Source: Bimuria novae-zelandiae CBS 107.79 (taxonomy: Eukaryota; Ascomycota; Dothideomycetes; Pleosporales; Didymosphaeriaceae). Taken from it: DNA of 64,000 nt. Below the pieces are notes generated by a model. That model ran no database searches, was not told where the DNA came from, and worked only from the letters and a program-made list of their open reading frames with translations. The translations under genes and the position numbers were made by a program. Of the stretch, positions 50,561 through 63,714 are shown in pieces. Location of the stretch: contig ML976693.1 of assembly GCA_010015655.1 (NCBI GenBank), positions 260,122 through 324,121 of the forward strand. The letters run 5' to 3'. The stretch's first letter is position 1. Every line of letters starts with the position of its first letter.

Positions 50561-50893
50561 CTAGGGCCGACTGGGTGAATGTCCGGCGACAGGCCCCTTC
50601 GGCTGGCCCTCTCCCTTGCGCTGATCGACAATCTTCTTGAACATGAAACTTCCTGCCGCGAAAATGAACACAATCGGCCAGACCTTGAGAGGCGACTTAG
50701 ACGGCGGCGACGTCGTATGCGAGGGCGGTTCGTTGGGGCCCGTTGGCTCGCCGGGCTGGCGGAGGCGGGAGGAGAGCGTCGATGTGGTGGTGAAGTTGCG
50801 CGTCTTAGGCGCGACGAGCGCACCGTTGCGTAGAAAGACGGAGCGGTTTGGGAGAGGCATCATGGGGCGTCGTTGTGGCACAGGTGGGAACAA
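50561..50893 (-). CDS. small mitochondrial-type single-pass membrane protein
   Basis: A single exon of 110 aa. The N-terminal 40 residues are basic, lack acidic residues and contain RNFTTTSTLSS, like a cleavable mitochondrial presequence. A Pro/Ser linker follows, then one membrane span (VWPIVFIFAAGSFMF) and a charged tail KKIVDQRKGEGQPKG. This is the layout of small inner-membrane proteins. I do not recognise the family. It lies between two minus-strand genes with short spacers on each side. Coding status is supported by composition and layout only. Confidence 0.5.
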   Translation of the reverse strand: MFPPVPQRRPMMPLPNRSVFLRNGALVAPKTRNFTTTSTLSSRLRQPGEPTGPNEPPSHTTSPPSKSPLKVWPIVFIFAAGSFMFKKIVDQRKGEGQPKGPVAGHSPSRP

Positions 50894-51175
50894 CTTCGAG
50901 CAACATTCGAAAGTTTTGGGGTTGGATGCTTAGTCATGACATGTGCTCATGCGCCCAGCTATCCAGTGATCACGCATCCATCGCCACGCTTCGAGTATGT
51001 GCATCGTCGTTGAACGTCTGATTATTTGCCCCCGTAGTAGCAGACTGAAATACACAGTACCATCTAATAAAACCCAGATAGTACATCAAACATGTTGTGC
51101 AATAAGGGAAACCCACGCTAAATCATACACAGATCCAACCCCAACTCGAGCACGTTCCACACACCGTTCCCCTAC

Positions 51176-53781
51176 CTATCCGAAGCCCACGAAACCCTGC
51201 TGCGCAAACTGGTCCACATTGACCGTGTTAATATTGCTGGTGCCGCCGTCCCCTCCGTCGTTCAGGAACCAACTCCAGTCTTGGTCAATGTCCATGGGCA
51301 TGTTTTGCCATGAAAAGTTGTTGGTCGGCAGCGGGAAATTGTTGAGCGAGTCGTCGTTAATCTGCGTCCCCGTCGCCGTGCCGGCTGTCGACTGTGAATC
51401 GAGCGCATTCCCCCAGTTGTAGAACCCATCGTAGGATATGAACGGATCGGTGAAGGTCGAGGCCGTGGACGTCTGTGGCGATGGCGTGAGTAGGTTTGAA
51501 TTGCTTGGCGTGGATTGGCTCAAGAAGTCCGAGGTGGAGGACGTTATTTCTGAGCCGGGCGTGAATTGCGTCTTCACTCCCGTCTTGTTTGCCGTGGTGC
51601 TAGATGGGCTACTGCTAGGAGCTCCGACACGCGTCGATTTGCATTGTTTCTCCAAATCGCCTTGCGCCACTAGCCTGCCACCCCGCCTAATATGAAGCGT
51701 CCCAAAGTACGGGATCACGAACTCGGTCGTCGAACCATCATCCGACTCAGGATTACTGCTGGGCTGGCCAATCTCTGCCTTGTAATTGTTCAACATCTTT
51801 TCAAGCACTTGTGCAGATTGCAAAGCAACTTTTCCACCCTTCTCAGAGGACGCTCGTCTAAAGATGTCAATACTAATTTCGATGAGACGAACGTCTTCTT
51901 CGCGCACCGCCGGCGAGATAGGAGTATTTGTTAATCCATAGTTGAAGAGACCGAGAACGATGAGTATGGCAGCAGTGAAACCGACGAAGTCGACCGCTTT
52001 ACATTCATAAAGGGGTTGGACTTCTCCCGTCCTCAAAGCCTGGTACAACTTGAGGACTTCCCGAGAGCCGCTTACGCAGGCGGTGCGGCTGTATGTGAAG
52101 CGGGAATTGACGGCAGACTTGAGCATAAAGGGCAGGTGGAGGTACACCCGTATTTGGTGGTATACCATCTGCGCCATGAGACGCTCACGAAGTTCAGCCG
52201 CGTTCGTTTCAATGTCGGCGAGGAGTTCCGAGTACTCGAGCCATGCTGGGTCCAATTGTTTGTACAAGTCTTCGAGCTCTTGGTCGAGCTGGAGCGCCCA
52301 CGCGAATGACTGCTCCGCGATGCCTTGGTTGCGGTCGATGACCTTGCCTGCGAGGATCGCGACTTTATTGATAAAGATTAATGGTGCCATATAGGGACCG
52401 TTGGGAATATCAGGGAGCGTGAGGTCGCAGTGGGTATCTGATATGCCGTAGGGAAGGCCGAGTAGCAGTGAGAGGAAGCGATCGCCATGATAGAGAGCCC
52501 ACCAGATAGACTCATGGGCGGAGGAGGTGGTGCGTTTGCGATGGAGGCCCTACCCGACGTCAGTCCTGTTCGTGAAAAATGTATTTTGGGTCTCTCTGGA
52601 GCATGATACCTACCATCAGTTGCGTGTACATGAGGCCTTTACGGTAAGCGAGCCATGCTCGACGTGGTTGGCCGACGTCTGCGTACCACTTCGACTTCAA
52701 GATCAGGCACTCCATGCCCTCCAAGGTTGCTGCGTATTCATCGTCGGCAAGCACCCATCGATCGACAACTTCGATATACCTCTCAACTTCCTTCTCGTCG
52801 TCCGAACAGATGCCGACGGCAAGCACAACCGTACCCATTGCGCCAATATTACTTGATGCCAAAGCTTTAGAAGTAAATTGATGCAGCGTTTCATCGCTCG
52901 CAGACGTCCCACTGCACTTCCGTCGCCATGTCTGCCACCACTCACTGTTGGTAGTGATAATCTTGTTGAGTCGTTCGTTGGAAGGGAGCATGGTGAGCAG
53001 CGCTTGCTTGGTGCGCTCTTTCTTCGCCTGCTGGCCGAAGGAGGTTTCGTTTTCCATTACATCACCCGAATTGGTGTAGCTCAGGGTGTAGCGCTCACCC
53101 GAGCCGGACGTGGTATTGGTGTCCCTGTGCCGTGGCTCCATACGCGCTTTGATGCGCTCTTCCGCGTCATTCAGAGCGTCTTCGAAGATAGACAGGATGG
53201 GAACATGATGTCCCCTATCAGAGGGTGCTCGTTGCACATCACGAAGCACATTGATAGCTGAGGAAGCCCCCGACGAGAGAGGCGTGGGCGAGAAGGCGTC
53301 CTTCGTGATGACATTGGGAGACTTCGACAGTGAATTTGAGAGAGATACCGAATCCGATGTACTCCTTTCGGTCTTCTCTTCAAGAAGAGAATCAACAAGG
53401 GCTTCTAGTCGCGACACCCGCTCGCGAAGGTTCTTCCTGTGGTCGACGACAACCTCTGGATCGGCGTGCTCTTGATCGATGCAGCGGCTGCCGCGCGCGA
53501 AGCATTCAGAACAGACATTAGGGTTGTCCGGTGGGAAGATGCATCTGATCTTGCGGCGACGGCCTATCCATTGTTAGAAGAGTGAAACAAGTGTAGACGA
53601 GGGAAGACGGTGGGCTTGGACGTTACCCAGAGTGCGGGATGCATGAGTAAAGGCACATGACGGAAGGACAGGAAGGCAACGTAAGGTAACAGTGATACTG
53701 AATGGGCAACATACACTCGAAACAACTATGGGTACCCTTCCTCATCTTCTTCCTCGTAGGCAAGCTCTCCTCCTTTGGCAT
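51176..53781 (-). CDS. Zn2Cys6 fungal transcription factor with fungal-specific regulatory domain
   Basis: Exons 53781-53715, 53563-52614 and 52549-51176 give 796 aa; the introns are 151 and 64 bp. The DNA-binding cluster is C20-x2-C23-x6-C30-x9-C40-x2-C43-x6-C50. Its second cysteine codon is split by the first intron, so the cluster is only seen after splicing. A helical linker with coiled-coil potential (RKNLRERVSRLEALVDSLLEE) follows, as in Gal4-type dimers. Residues about 180-600 resemble the fungal transcription factor middle domain (EWWQTWRRK, SIWWALYHGDRFLSLLLGLPYGISD). The C-terminus is Ser/Thr/Asn/Gln-rich with an acidic, aromatic end (DIDQDWSWFLNDGGDGG) that could activate transcription. 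Target genes are unknown; the shikimate-related pair lies about 2 kb to the right. Confidence 0.92.
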
Positions 53782-54797
53782 GTTGAAAGCGCACTTTTGT
53801 CTTACACAATACTAGTAACCAGCCCGAGTTGGCCGGCCCTGGCCCTAGCACTTCACGACGTCCGTCCGGAGGGGTCCGTACACACGGTGCCCTCACCTTC
53901 GATCGACGATATAAAAGATGACCAGCTCGCGCTCAAGGTGGGCCGTACGGTCCGGAGCACAGAAAGGCAAGTGGGATTGGCGAAAATGTGTTAGGTGAGC
54001 GCGAAACACGGGAGGTACGTTGGGTTCTTTCGATCCGCCGCTTTTCGTCCACGCTGACACCTGACTAAGCCATTCTTTGGAAGAACCTAAGAAGCGAAAA
54101 GAAAAGTTGGCTTGACCTCGGGTATGTCAGCAATCATATATGTTCCTCAGCTCAGGCAGCAGTTTGAACGCGTCGTCCGCTCTGTACAAAGCGTGCAGGC
54201 ATAAAAGTCCCAATTGGGGGAAGGTTGCGCAGCTGAAAAGCCACTGGTGGATGTGTGCAGGGATGAAGAAGGGGCCAAGCTTAACGAGAGGCTCCGAAGC
54301 CTGTCTTACTCAACACCACCCCCCGATGTTCGTATCTCGGAGTCCCCGCAAAGCACCGGTCGATATACAATGTAAATGAAAATGCTTCCCTTCCTCATGC
54401 TGCCACCTTTGTTCGGCTGGCGGTGGCACGCGGTGGGCTTTCCGAGCCACCGATAGGAGCAGCCCCGACATACCTCACCCTGGTCGCGGATGAGTTGTGG
54501 CCAATATCTTCACGACTAGAGTCCGGGAATATAAGGAACCCGTGCCTTCATGACATGGCTGGACCTAAACCCCAGAGTACGGTATCAAGTTCGTGCGACC
54601 TTCGGCGCTAGAGACCGGCCGCTATGATGTAGCTAACAGTCACGGAATGACGCGCGTGGGGACCTGCACCTCGCATCGGTAGCTCGCACCGACCGTTTTC
54701 CAATTCACTCCGACATATTGAGATTTCACAGCTCTCTGCAAATAAGTGATCTGCGAGTTGCTTCTGCTACGGGTTCAGTTGGTACTACTGAGAAACC
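53782..54797. promoter_or_regulatory. 1 kb divergent intergenic region
   Basis: Between the transcription factor start and the membrane protein start, which point apart. I see no gene; small frames here lack support. Confidence 0.4.
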
Positions 54798-55681
54798 ATG
54801 GACAAGGCGCCCTATCCGCAACGACACGATCAGCACCACTTCCCACCCAGTCCTCCACCCTCTTTTTCCACAGCGAGAAGGGGGCACAAGAAGCAGAACT
54901 CCAAGAAGGCAAAGGATCCGTTCCTCGAACTGGGCCACCCCGCATCGCACGTAATCGTCGAATCACCTCCGTGTTCTCCAAACGAAGCGACCACGGCAGC
55001 GCAGGAACCTTTGTACAAAAGAGTACGTAACCACACTCAACACCTCCATCATTTGATTCCAGACGCCCAGGTACAAAGTAGGTATAAGTCAGACACTGTA
55101 TTGCTTATCTTAGGGTAACACATAGGTCTAAGATAATACCAAGTTGAACTGTCTTACCCGACCTTGTACTAACACGACTGGGCTTGGTATCTACCGTAAA
55201 AGCCCTACACTAAAGAGTAACGCGTCCCCAGATTATCCTGACTCCCTTTCTCTTCACTTCCTTCCTCATCTCTCTCTTCATTATCGACACGCAAAACGCC
55301 CTCTCGCGCACCGCCAAACGCCCCGGCCTCTTCGGCTTGCTCGATCCCTCGCCCTACCAGGACCCCAATGATTCGCGCTGGGATCGCTACGGCTCAAGCA
55401 CACACGTCAAGCCGCCGGATGCCCTAAATCCCAACTACGATGGGCGGCCAGGGAATGGGAAGAGTGAGGGAAAGGGGAAAAGGCGTTCGTGGCATTTTCA
55501 TAAGAAGATTAGGGAGATGGCGAGGCTGGAGATAAGGGATGCGTTTGAGATGCGGGGGAGAGTCATGGTTGCGATGGCGGCTGTTGTTGCGATGGCGGCT
55601 GTTGTTGCGATGGCGGCTGTTGTTGCGGTGGGGGCTTATGCAGTGTGGTGTGCGGGGACGTGGGTGGTCGGGCTGTTTTGA
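54798..55681 (+). CDS. two-span membrane protein with repeat-encoded C-terminal helix
   Basis: Exons 54798-55022 and 55232-55681 give 224 aa in one phase-0 splice; the intron is 209 bp. Residues 1-75 are disordered, His/Pro/Ser-rich. A hydrophobic span follows directly after the junction (ILTPFLFTSFLISLFII). A soluble stretch with SPYQDPNDSRWDRYG and basic KGKRRSWHFHKKIREMARLEIRDAF leads to a second span made of three MAAVVA units, then AYAVWCAGTWVVGLF at the end. No family recognised. The first span begins exactly at the acceptor, which supports the model. A missed small exon inside the long intron is possible. Confidence 0.6.
55571..55624 (+). repeat. three 18-bp tandem repeats encoding a membrane helix
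   Basis: The unit GCGATGGCGGCTGTTGTT is repeated three times without change (55571-55588, 55589-55606, 55607-55624), giving the residues AMAAVV three times. A fourth, altered unit follows (GCGGTGGGG). Confidence 0.92.
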
Positions 55682-55799
55682 GAAGTGTGTTGCATGGAAG
55701 GCGTGTGGGAACGAGGGACGAGCATATCATGTACGACGAGGACCCAAATTAAGTTAACATGGCCTCGGTATTGCTTGTCCTGTCAGCGGTCTCCCGGGC

Positions 55800-56861
55800 C
55801 TATTTCTTCACTGGAAATTTCTTGCCCGCGCACTCGGCCATGAGTCGCTCTTGCACGCCGACGGCAGCCTGGGCATACGCTACGATATCTTGCTCCTTCG
55901 CGTCTCCGTCTCTCCCTCCGTCAAACACTTCATAGCTAAACCAGCCCCTAAAGCCGGTCCTCAGCACTGCTGTTGCGACGTCCACCACAGGCAGATATCC
56001 TCCGTTGTACGGCAGCGGCCTGAAATTATGACTCCACCTGCCCCTCGGCCGCAGGCCCTGCTCATCCGGTTCCTTGCTCAGCGGCCCGGGCACTTGGTAT
56101 GCGTCACTCACTTGGAGCAGGTATATCTTGTCCTTGGGGATTGTTTTTGCCAGCTCGTCCAGGGAAGCTTGGAAGCGGTGGATGAGCTCTATCTTAGAGA
56201 CGTCCTCCAGGAGGCCGGATTCGGTAGTAGGGTCAGCCCACTCGCCGCCGGCCGTCTGGAACGTGTCCAGGCAGAGACCGATGTTATCCCTATCCACCTC
56301 CTTGACGATGCGCCAGACGTCCTTCCAGTCGGGTGCGTGCGAGCTCCAGCACCAGTTCTCGTAAGCGACCTTGAACCCGTGCTTGCTAAGCATATCACAC
56401 AGCTCCCGTAGGTCTGGCACCACCCTGTCCAGGTCTAGGTCTTGGAGCGGCGTATCTGTGCTGCCTACTTGCAGCATATCTGTGCCAGCGGCCTCCATGA
56501 TGCGGACCCAGCCGCGCGCTCGCTCCCAAGCGTCTTTCCGGCCTTCGGAACCGTCTTTCCAGGCTTCGAAGTTGGCAAAGGGTTGGAGCATCATGATGCC
56601 GAGTTTTCGCTTTGCACATTCCTCTTTGATGGCCGAGGCAACTTTGACGAGCTCGTCGTAGTTTTTAGGGTCGGGCGGGTGGCCGAGCACGGTCTCGCCG
56701 TAGGAGAGGATGTCGGGGAAGGAGAGCTCGATGGCGGAGTATTTGGCGGCCGAGATGGCGTCGAGGCGCTCTAGAAGAGGAGGTGGATTGGAGGGCGTGC
56801 CGAGCGAGCAGGATGCATAGCTTAACGGAAGGGTGGTGAGGGATGCGTAGTCGAGCGCCAT
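55800..56861 (-). CDS. 3-dehydroshikimate dehydratase-like TIM-barrel enzyme (QutC/Qa-4 group)
   Basis: A single exon of 353 aa, the usual length of fungal 3-dehydroshikimate dehydratases. These convert 3-dehydroshikimate to protocatechuate, in quinate breakdown or as a branch out of the shikimate pathway. The fold is the xylose-isomerase-like TIM barrel with metal ligands: SAIELSFPDIL near the start, KVAYENWCWSSHAPDW (Glu), IGLCLDTFQTAGGEWADPTT (Asp), YLLQVSDAYQVPGPL and WFSYEVFDGGRDGD (Glu). The CLDTFQ...EWADPT stretch is typical of this group. It reads away from a DAHP synthase gene 2.8 kb to the right, separated almost wholly by a transposon. A related sugar-phosphate isomerase/epimerase role cannot be ruled out from sequence alone. 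Confidence 0.85.
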   Translation of the reverse strand: MALDYASLTTLPLSYASCSLGTPSNPPPLLERLDAISAAKYSAIELSFPDILSYGETVLGHPPDPKNYDELVKVASAIKEECAKRKLGIMMLQPFANFEAWKDGSEGRKDAWERARGWVRIMEAAGTDMLQVGSTDTPLQDLDLDRVVPDLRELCDMLSKHGFKVAYENWCWSSHAPDWKDVWRIVKEVDRDNIGLCLDTFQTAGGEWADPTTESGLLEDVSKIELIHRFQASLDELAKTIPKDKIYLLQVSDAYQVPGPLSKEPDEQGLRPRGRWSHNFRPLPYNGGYLPVVDVATAVLRTGFRGWFSYEVFDGGRDGDAKEQDIVAYAQAAVGVQERLMAECAGKKFPVKK

Positions 56862-57126
56862 AGTACAACTGCTGGTCGTGAATGGCTTCGAAAATAACTT
56901 CTGGTCGTCAAGGGCTTCCAGAATAACTGTTGGTCGTCAAATGGCTTCCAAATGTGTTTGGCTGTCCAGAAAAAATGGGCTGTATAGACATCGAAGCTGT
57001 CGTCGGTGGGGTTCGGAAGCGCGTCGGAATGCCATGATGGTGACGTAGGTCGAAGCGTGAGGCCTGCGATTGGCTCCTAGGATAAAGGATACTCCAGACG
57101 AGATTTCATCCCCACTAAAGTCCGTA
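56862..57126. promoter_or_regulatory. dehydratase promoter up to the transposon insertion
   Basis: 265 bp of normal-composition DNA upstream of the dehydratase start, containing three 29-bp tandem repeats and ending at the inserted transposon. Confidence 0.5.
56872..56958 (+). repeat. three 29-bp tandem repeats in the dehydratase promoter
   Basis: Copies start at 56872, 56901 and 56930 with a constant period of 29. The shared core is TGGTCGT-AA-GGCTTC, followed by A-rich AATAACT in copies 1 and 2. The first copy begins 11 bp upstream of the start codon, so the array lies in the leader or core promoter. Confidence 0.85.
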
Positions 57127-57165
57127 TCCCTTGCACCGGCAACATCGCCCGCACACGGACCACCT
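57127..57165 (+). repeat. left inverted end of the 57-59 kb transposon
   Basis: 39 bp identical in inverted orientation to 59381-59419, GC-rich and free of RIP-type changes. Confidence 0.9.
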
Positions 57166-59380
57166 GGTGATAGCCAATCGGATGATCGCTCCGATCTGGG
57201 CAGAACACTAGAATTAATGCAGTTTATTTAGAAATTTATATAAAGATTATATTTCTAGAGGTCTTAACTTCTAATTACTTAATACTTAAGCTTACTTTTA
57301 TATTAACTTTTTTAATAGTTTAATATCGTTAGAGGTGCTCCTGCCAGCACTTAGGCCTAATTTCTAGCCTACATAAAGGCAAGCGGCAAAGCGTACACCT
57401 ATAGTAAGTACGCGGAGGACGCTGGGCACGCTTGCGTTACTATAGATTACTAGACACATAACCTAGAGGTGTCTAAGATGTCTAAGACTTGTGTAATTAA
57501 CATGCGTTTTTAATATAAGTAGTATAGGTCTTAGACTCTCTAAATAGCCTTATAAACTTATAAGTACTTTTTTTAATAATAATAATATTATTAAGTCTCT
57601 TGCGCTTCTTATAGCCCCTTACTAATTATTTACTACGCTTAAATAATTACTTAATAAGGTTATATAGGAACTTCTTATAGCCGTCACGTTTAGCAGTAGT
57701 AGAGGAGGAGTAGGAGAAGAGTCTATAATAGTTATTAAGTATAAGATCTAGTAAAAAGTACTAGAGAGGCTTTTATATGCGCCGCTTAGCTTACTAGATA
57801 CTATAGTAGCTCTTTACTTAGTTAAACTAATCTACCTTGCTTTTATACTTATTATAGTCGTCTATTATCTTAGGTATGCCTAATAACTTAATAGGCTTAT
57901 TACTAAAGGCCTTTTTAAATAGTTTTTAGTCTCTCTAAAAGGTTTTAGAGTAACGGTAGAGCTTTATAATAAGACAAGTAGTTAGGTGGCGACTCTTATT
58001 AGTAAGTTTTAGTATATTATTAAGCCTTAAGAAACTTACCCTTAGTAATAATATTAGTAAAAAGAACTACCTAATTATCTTTTTAAGTAACTTATAAAAC
58101 TTTCTTACTTTTTAAAAGCGCCTAGTACGTTTCCTCTTATTTTATCTTACCTAAAAACGTTATCTTAAGCTTTATAAAGTTACTATTAAAGCACTTTTTA
58201 GTTAGCTTTACGTAGGCGTGTGTTACTATTATAGGCGTCTTAGATATTAGCTTTACTATCGCGTTTAACTTAAATCTCTCCTCTATTATTATCTTTATTA
58301 TCTTTATAGTACTTACGCACCCTACGCTATTATCTTTTAAGTATTTAAGTATAAAAATAGTATTAAAAAGATTATTATCTTAAATAATATAATAATTTAG
58401 TAAAAATTAATAACGCCTAGCAGCGTCCTTAGCAAGTATAAAAGTAATAAGAATAAACTTAGTTAGCGTAAAAGGCGGCGTTTCTACTCCTATAAAAGTA
58501 AGTAAGTTTACTAAACCTTGCCCAGCACCTCTAGCATAAAATAATTAGTTTAGAATTACTTTATTATTAGCTAAATATTAGATTTTATACCCCTCTAGCG
58601 TTAGCTTTATTTTAATTATAATAACCTTACTTACGCGTCCTATAAATCTTACTATTACTTTATTAACGTAGAGGTACTTACTAGGGGTTTAGTACTTAAA
58701 GCTACGCTTATATAATAACTCTAAAAGACCTTATACTTAGCTAAAGGGCGATTTAAAGCTCTAATTAACCTTTATTAAGTATAAGTATTAATCTAGCTGC
58801 TCCTAGCGTTTCTATAATATATAGAGGTTAACTTTATGCGTAGGCGCTGTCCTATAAAGTTTCTGCTAATACTTCTTAAGCGACGGCTCTTTATAAAGCG
58901 CTATATATATAATAATTTTAAAGTAGGTATATAGCTCGCTTAGCAACGTTAGTTTTTATTTATAGTAATTAGGTATTAACGGCGCTTTAGCTTAAAACTT
59001 TTTAGCGTGCTAATTTATATAGTATATAATTTAATTAAGAAGCTTAGCGTCGTAAAATAAGTTAAATAAAGAAATAGGAGAATTAATATCTATATACTAA
59101 GGTAACTAAGCGCGTCTAAAAGTATATAAATTATTTATTTTAAGTAGTTACTAGGTAGCTAGTAGCGTGCGTAGTAAGTTAGGTAAAATACTATCTTTTT
59201 AACTATACTTTATAAATTTTATAAAATTAAGATTATTACTAATAGGCATTGCACGTTTTAGCATGCTTATATATACTAGAAATTTTAAAAAAGTTATGTT
59301 TTAGTTAGTAATTAATAATTACTAACATTATGACGCAGGTCTTGGTGTTTTGGTAATTAATTATCTGATTAGCTATTAAG

Positions 59381-59419
59381 AGGTGGTCCGTGTGCGGGCG
59401 ATGTTGCCGGTGCAAGGGA
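59381..59419 (-). repeat. right inverted end of the 57-59 kb transposon
   Basis: Partner of 57127-57165. Confidence 0.9.
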
Positions 59420-59627
59420 TACTTGAGTACTCTACGGGTAGCAGCGTTCACGGGAACTGTCTCTAATCTCCCTTCACCCTCCACTCCTCTTACTTGTCGC
59501 GGTGAAGAAAGTGGCATCTGCATCTGCGTCCGCATCCACATCAGCGGTGCAGTGTGGGTGGATATGGGTCCGATTCTCGGGGACAAAATGTTGTCTCGCC
59601 ACTGCAGCCAATCACAGCCGATGCCAC

Positions 59628-61009
<1,382 letters not shown>

Positions 61010-63714
61010 ACCGCGTATGGTCGTTGAATACAGCATTGCCCGCAGCGTCGTTTCGGCGTCTCCGGTATAGAGAAAATTTCCCAATCGACATCACCATGCA
61101 CCTACCCCATCACGTCTCGTGAGCCACAATCTGCACGCTAATCGGCGACATTGTGAAAACTGTGCTATTCTGTGCATTGCTTTGGCCGTTTCAGTGTTGT
61201 GGCTGTTGTACGAATGTTGCGGCTGCTGTAAGGCCAGTCGTAGCTTCCTCCAGCGTATATTGCAGGTGCGTCTAAGCTAAAGGCGACTCCGGCAGGCTAT
61301 GACTTCCTGGACACCAACTGCATATTCTCACCGGTTTATCTCCACACCCCAGGCTTTCCTTACAACCACACCGCCGCATTCGCCCCTTCAGCCGCACGAA
61401 GCGAACATACTTCCGATCTGAAGCATCCGCTTAGAGCACAGGGCTGAGCCGTTCCACGAGCCGTTTGCCACTCGCTGGCCCGAAGGATGGGCCTTAGGCG
61501 AGCGCATATCAAACGTTGCTGCTGTTTACCGAACCTAGTATGCATCACTTCGAGCACACCGAGCCCTTAACCCTGCAGTGTGATGCCTTGCGAAATCTAC
61601 GCTAATTAAACATGACATCAGCGTCCGCGAGACAAGCAAGTGCTCGTCCTTCCCGCTGGCGCAATTCTCCCCTCGAAATGCATAGGCACTGACGTATCCT
61701 AGAGCTAATTCCTTTCCACTCTGCATTAGTTTCAGAACGATCGCACGTGGTCAACGTGGGCCTTCAAGCGAGAGCAACGCAAGTGTGGCACAGCCAGACG
61801 GTGCGCCACATCCTCACTGGGGTCGTTTGGTCTGACCAGTGACTGCTGTGACTGCATATTGTCCCAAGGCCGGCATGCAAAGACCCAATCAGCCTCGAAC
61901 TCACGAAAATTGCACAGCCACTGAAGTTACCCCCCTGCTACAACCTCACGGAGATACCCCATTCCTTTGGCTCGCTGTGCCTCGGCGCTCAACACTTTCA
62001 CATCATCAACCACTGGTCTATTTCGCTCAACGTACTTTCATGACTCGGCGGCAACTCAGAAAAAGCCTCCTGGTCAGTTTGGTCGAAGCCTGTCGAGACT
62101 TCCGGTGAGTGATGCGGGTCGGACGAACCACGGTTGTGACTCCGCAAATACCACATCTTTTTTGCCCTCAGATACAGTTGCTGTTTCAACAGCTTTCCTG
62201 CCATGAATTAAGTCGTTTTTCATTGTCTGCTAGAAGTGTTAAAAAACGCAGCGGACTAGCTAGATAGCACGGATTTAGACTATGAAATGCCTTCCAATCT
62301 AGCGCGCATGAAGGTCCGTAAGGAAAACGTCCGTCTATTGCAACCATTGGCTCGATGAGCACAAGGCCCCTCCATCGGCCTCGTCCGGCTGTCGTGGGCC
62401 CTAGGTGCAATTCTACAGCCTGGTGTGGATGCAATTCTCACTGATAGACCGGCGCTACGACCCGCTGCTTGGCCATGTCCAGTCGTCTCCGCGTAATATT
62501 GAGGGGTTGCTAATCAGTCCAGGCTACGAGCCTCAAGAAACCTTGTCAATGTCTTCCTCGACTTGAACAAGTTAGCATATTCTACGTTCACCGGGATTCT
62601 TGGCCCGCAACGCAGACTCTTGGGATCTCCAGCCACCCTTCCAAAGGAACCTTTCCTCTTCATCAACCACACTCATTTTATCAGTCACCCGCGCCACAGG
62701 TGGGTGACCAGGGCAACCAGAGAACGACTTGTCCTCTACCAGACGCCCGTAGGGGCGCCTCTGTTGGGTGCGACAACGTGCTAGTGTTGACACTACATCG
62801 ACAATACGTTTCGATAGCGAGACCTCTTCTTTGACAGCCACCATCCTGCCGGTACCTTGATTTTGGCGCCTGCCAAAACCCATGGTATTGGGCTGAGAGG
62901 CGTAGTGCAGCAAATTGCCCTGCGTGCCGTACTACCACAATTGACAGGCATTATGATCCGGGCTACATATGCGACCGCCGAATCTTGAGGCCCAGGAAGA
63001 ACCTGGGAGGTCGCTCGCTTCTTCCATCTCTTGGGTTCTCGTACGTCTATTCCACGTTCGATTTTGGTCCGACATCTCGGCAGAAGAGTCAATTGCCTAT
63101 CTGAGAAAGGATCGAGTGGAAGAACATTGAACTACTGACCTTTGGCAAAGCTTCCTAACCTCGGTTTGCGCACATGCAACGTGGTTGGCTGCAGCTGCAG
63201 CTGGCTTCTTTACTTTGAGGCCGCCGTCTATGCACGCGCTCGCGCTGTACCCGTTGGTGCAGAACAACATCATCTCCCACTTTTTTCCGAGGCTCAAGCC
63301 ACTCGGTTGCCCTGCACTTGTTGCCTTACATCGTGTATTATGGCTTCGATGCGGGTCTAACGGTCCCGCGTTCTCGCATGGGAAACAACAACCCAGCCTC
63401 TTCACCCATGTACTGGCCTCTCTTATTTGACCACTCTACCTCCGAGACATGGACACTAATCGCTTGCTATGAGATATCGCTCCTTCCGTATATATTCTCG
63501 CGATACGTCGCCAATATCACTATCCCCTACCCTTGAGCCGCAATTGGCTTGGCTCAAATACAAGCGCTGGGCGCTTCAGCACTCTTTTTGATGTTCGTGT
63601 GCCCTTACACACAGCATAGTCTTCTGCCTTCGCAAATTCCGTCCCTGCTTTATTAAAACCCCTGACCCATACGCTCCACGCACTTCTTCCCACTCTTGTA
63701 CAGCAACTGGCACC
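61010..63714. other. 2.7 kb intergenic region
   Basis: No gene, RNA or transposon recognised in either strand; reading frames are short and family-less. Base composition is normal, with no RIP signature. The right end (63600-63714) is the promoter and leader of the gene starting at 63715, with an A/T stretch TTTATTAAAA near 63649. Confidence 0.45.

Larger units (their letters stand above)
57127..59419. mobile_element. RIP-degraded DNA transposon with 39-bp perfect inverted ends, TA duplication
   Basis: Inverted ends 57127-57165 and 59381-59419 (starting TCCCTTGCACCGGC) match perfectly for 39 bp. Similarity then continues imperfectly for about 20 bp with transition-type differences. TA flanks both sides (57125-57126, 59420-59421). 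The 2.3 kb interior, from about 57210 to 59340, is extremely AT/TA-rich, with stops in all frames; I could not read a transposase. The TA target and length fit the Tc1/mariner/pogo group. It lies in what would be the shared promoter of the dehydratase and the DAHP synthase genes. Confidence 0.82.
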
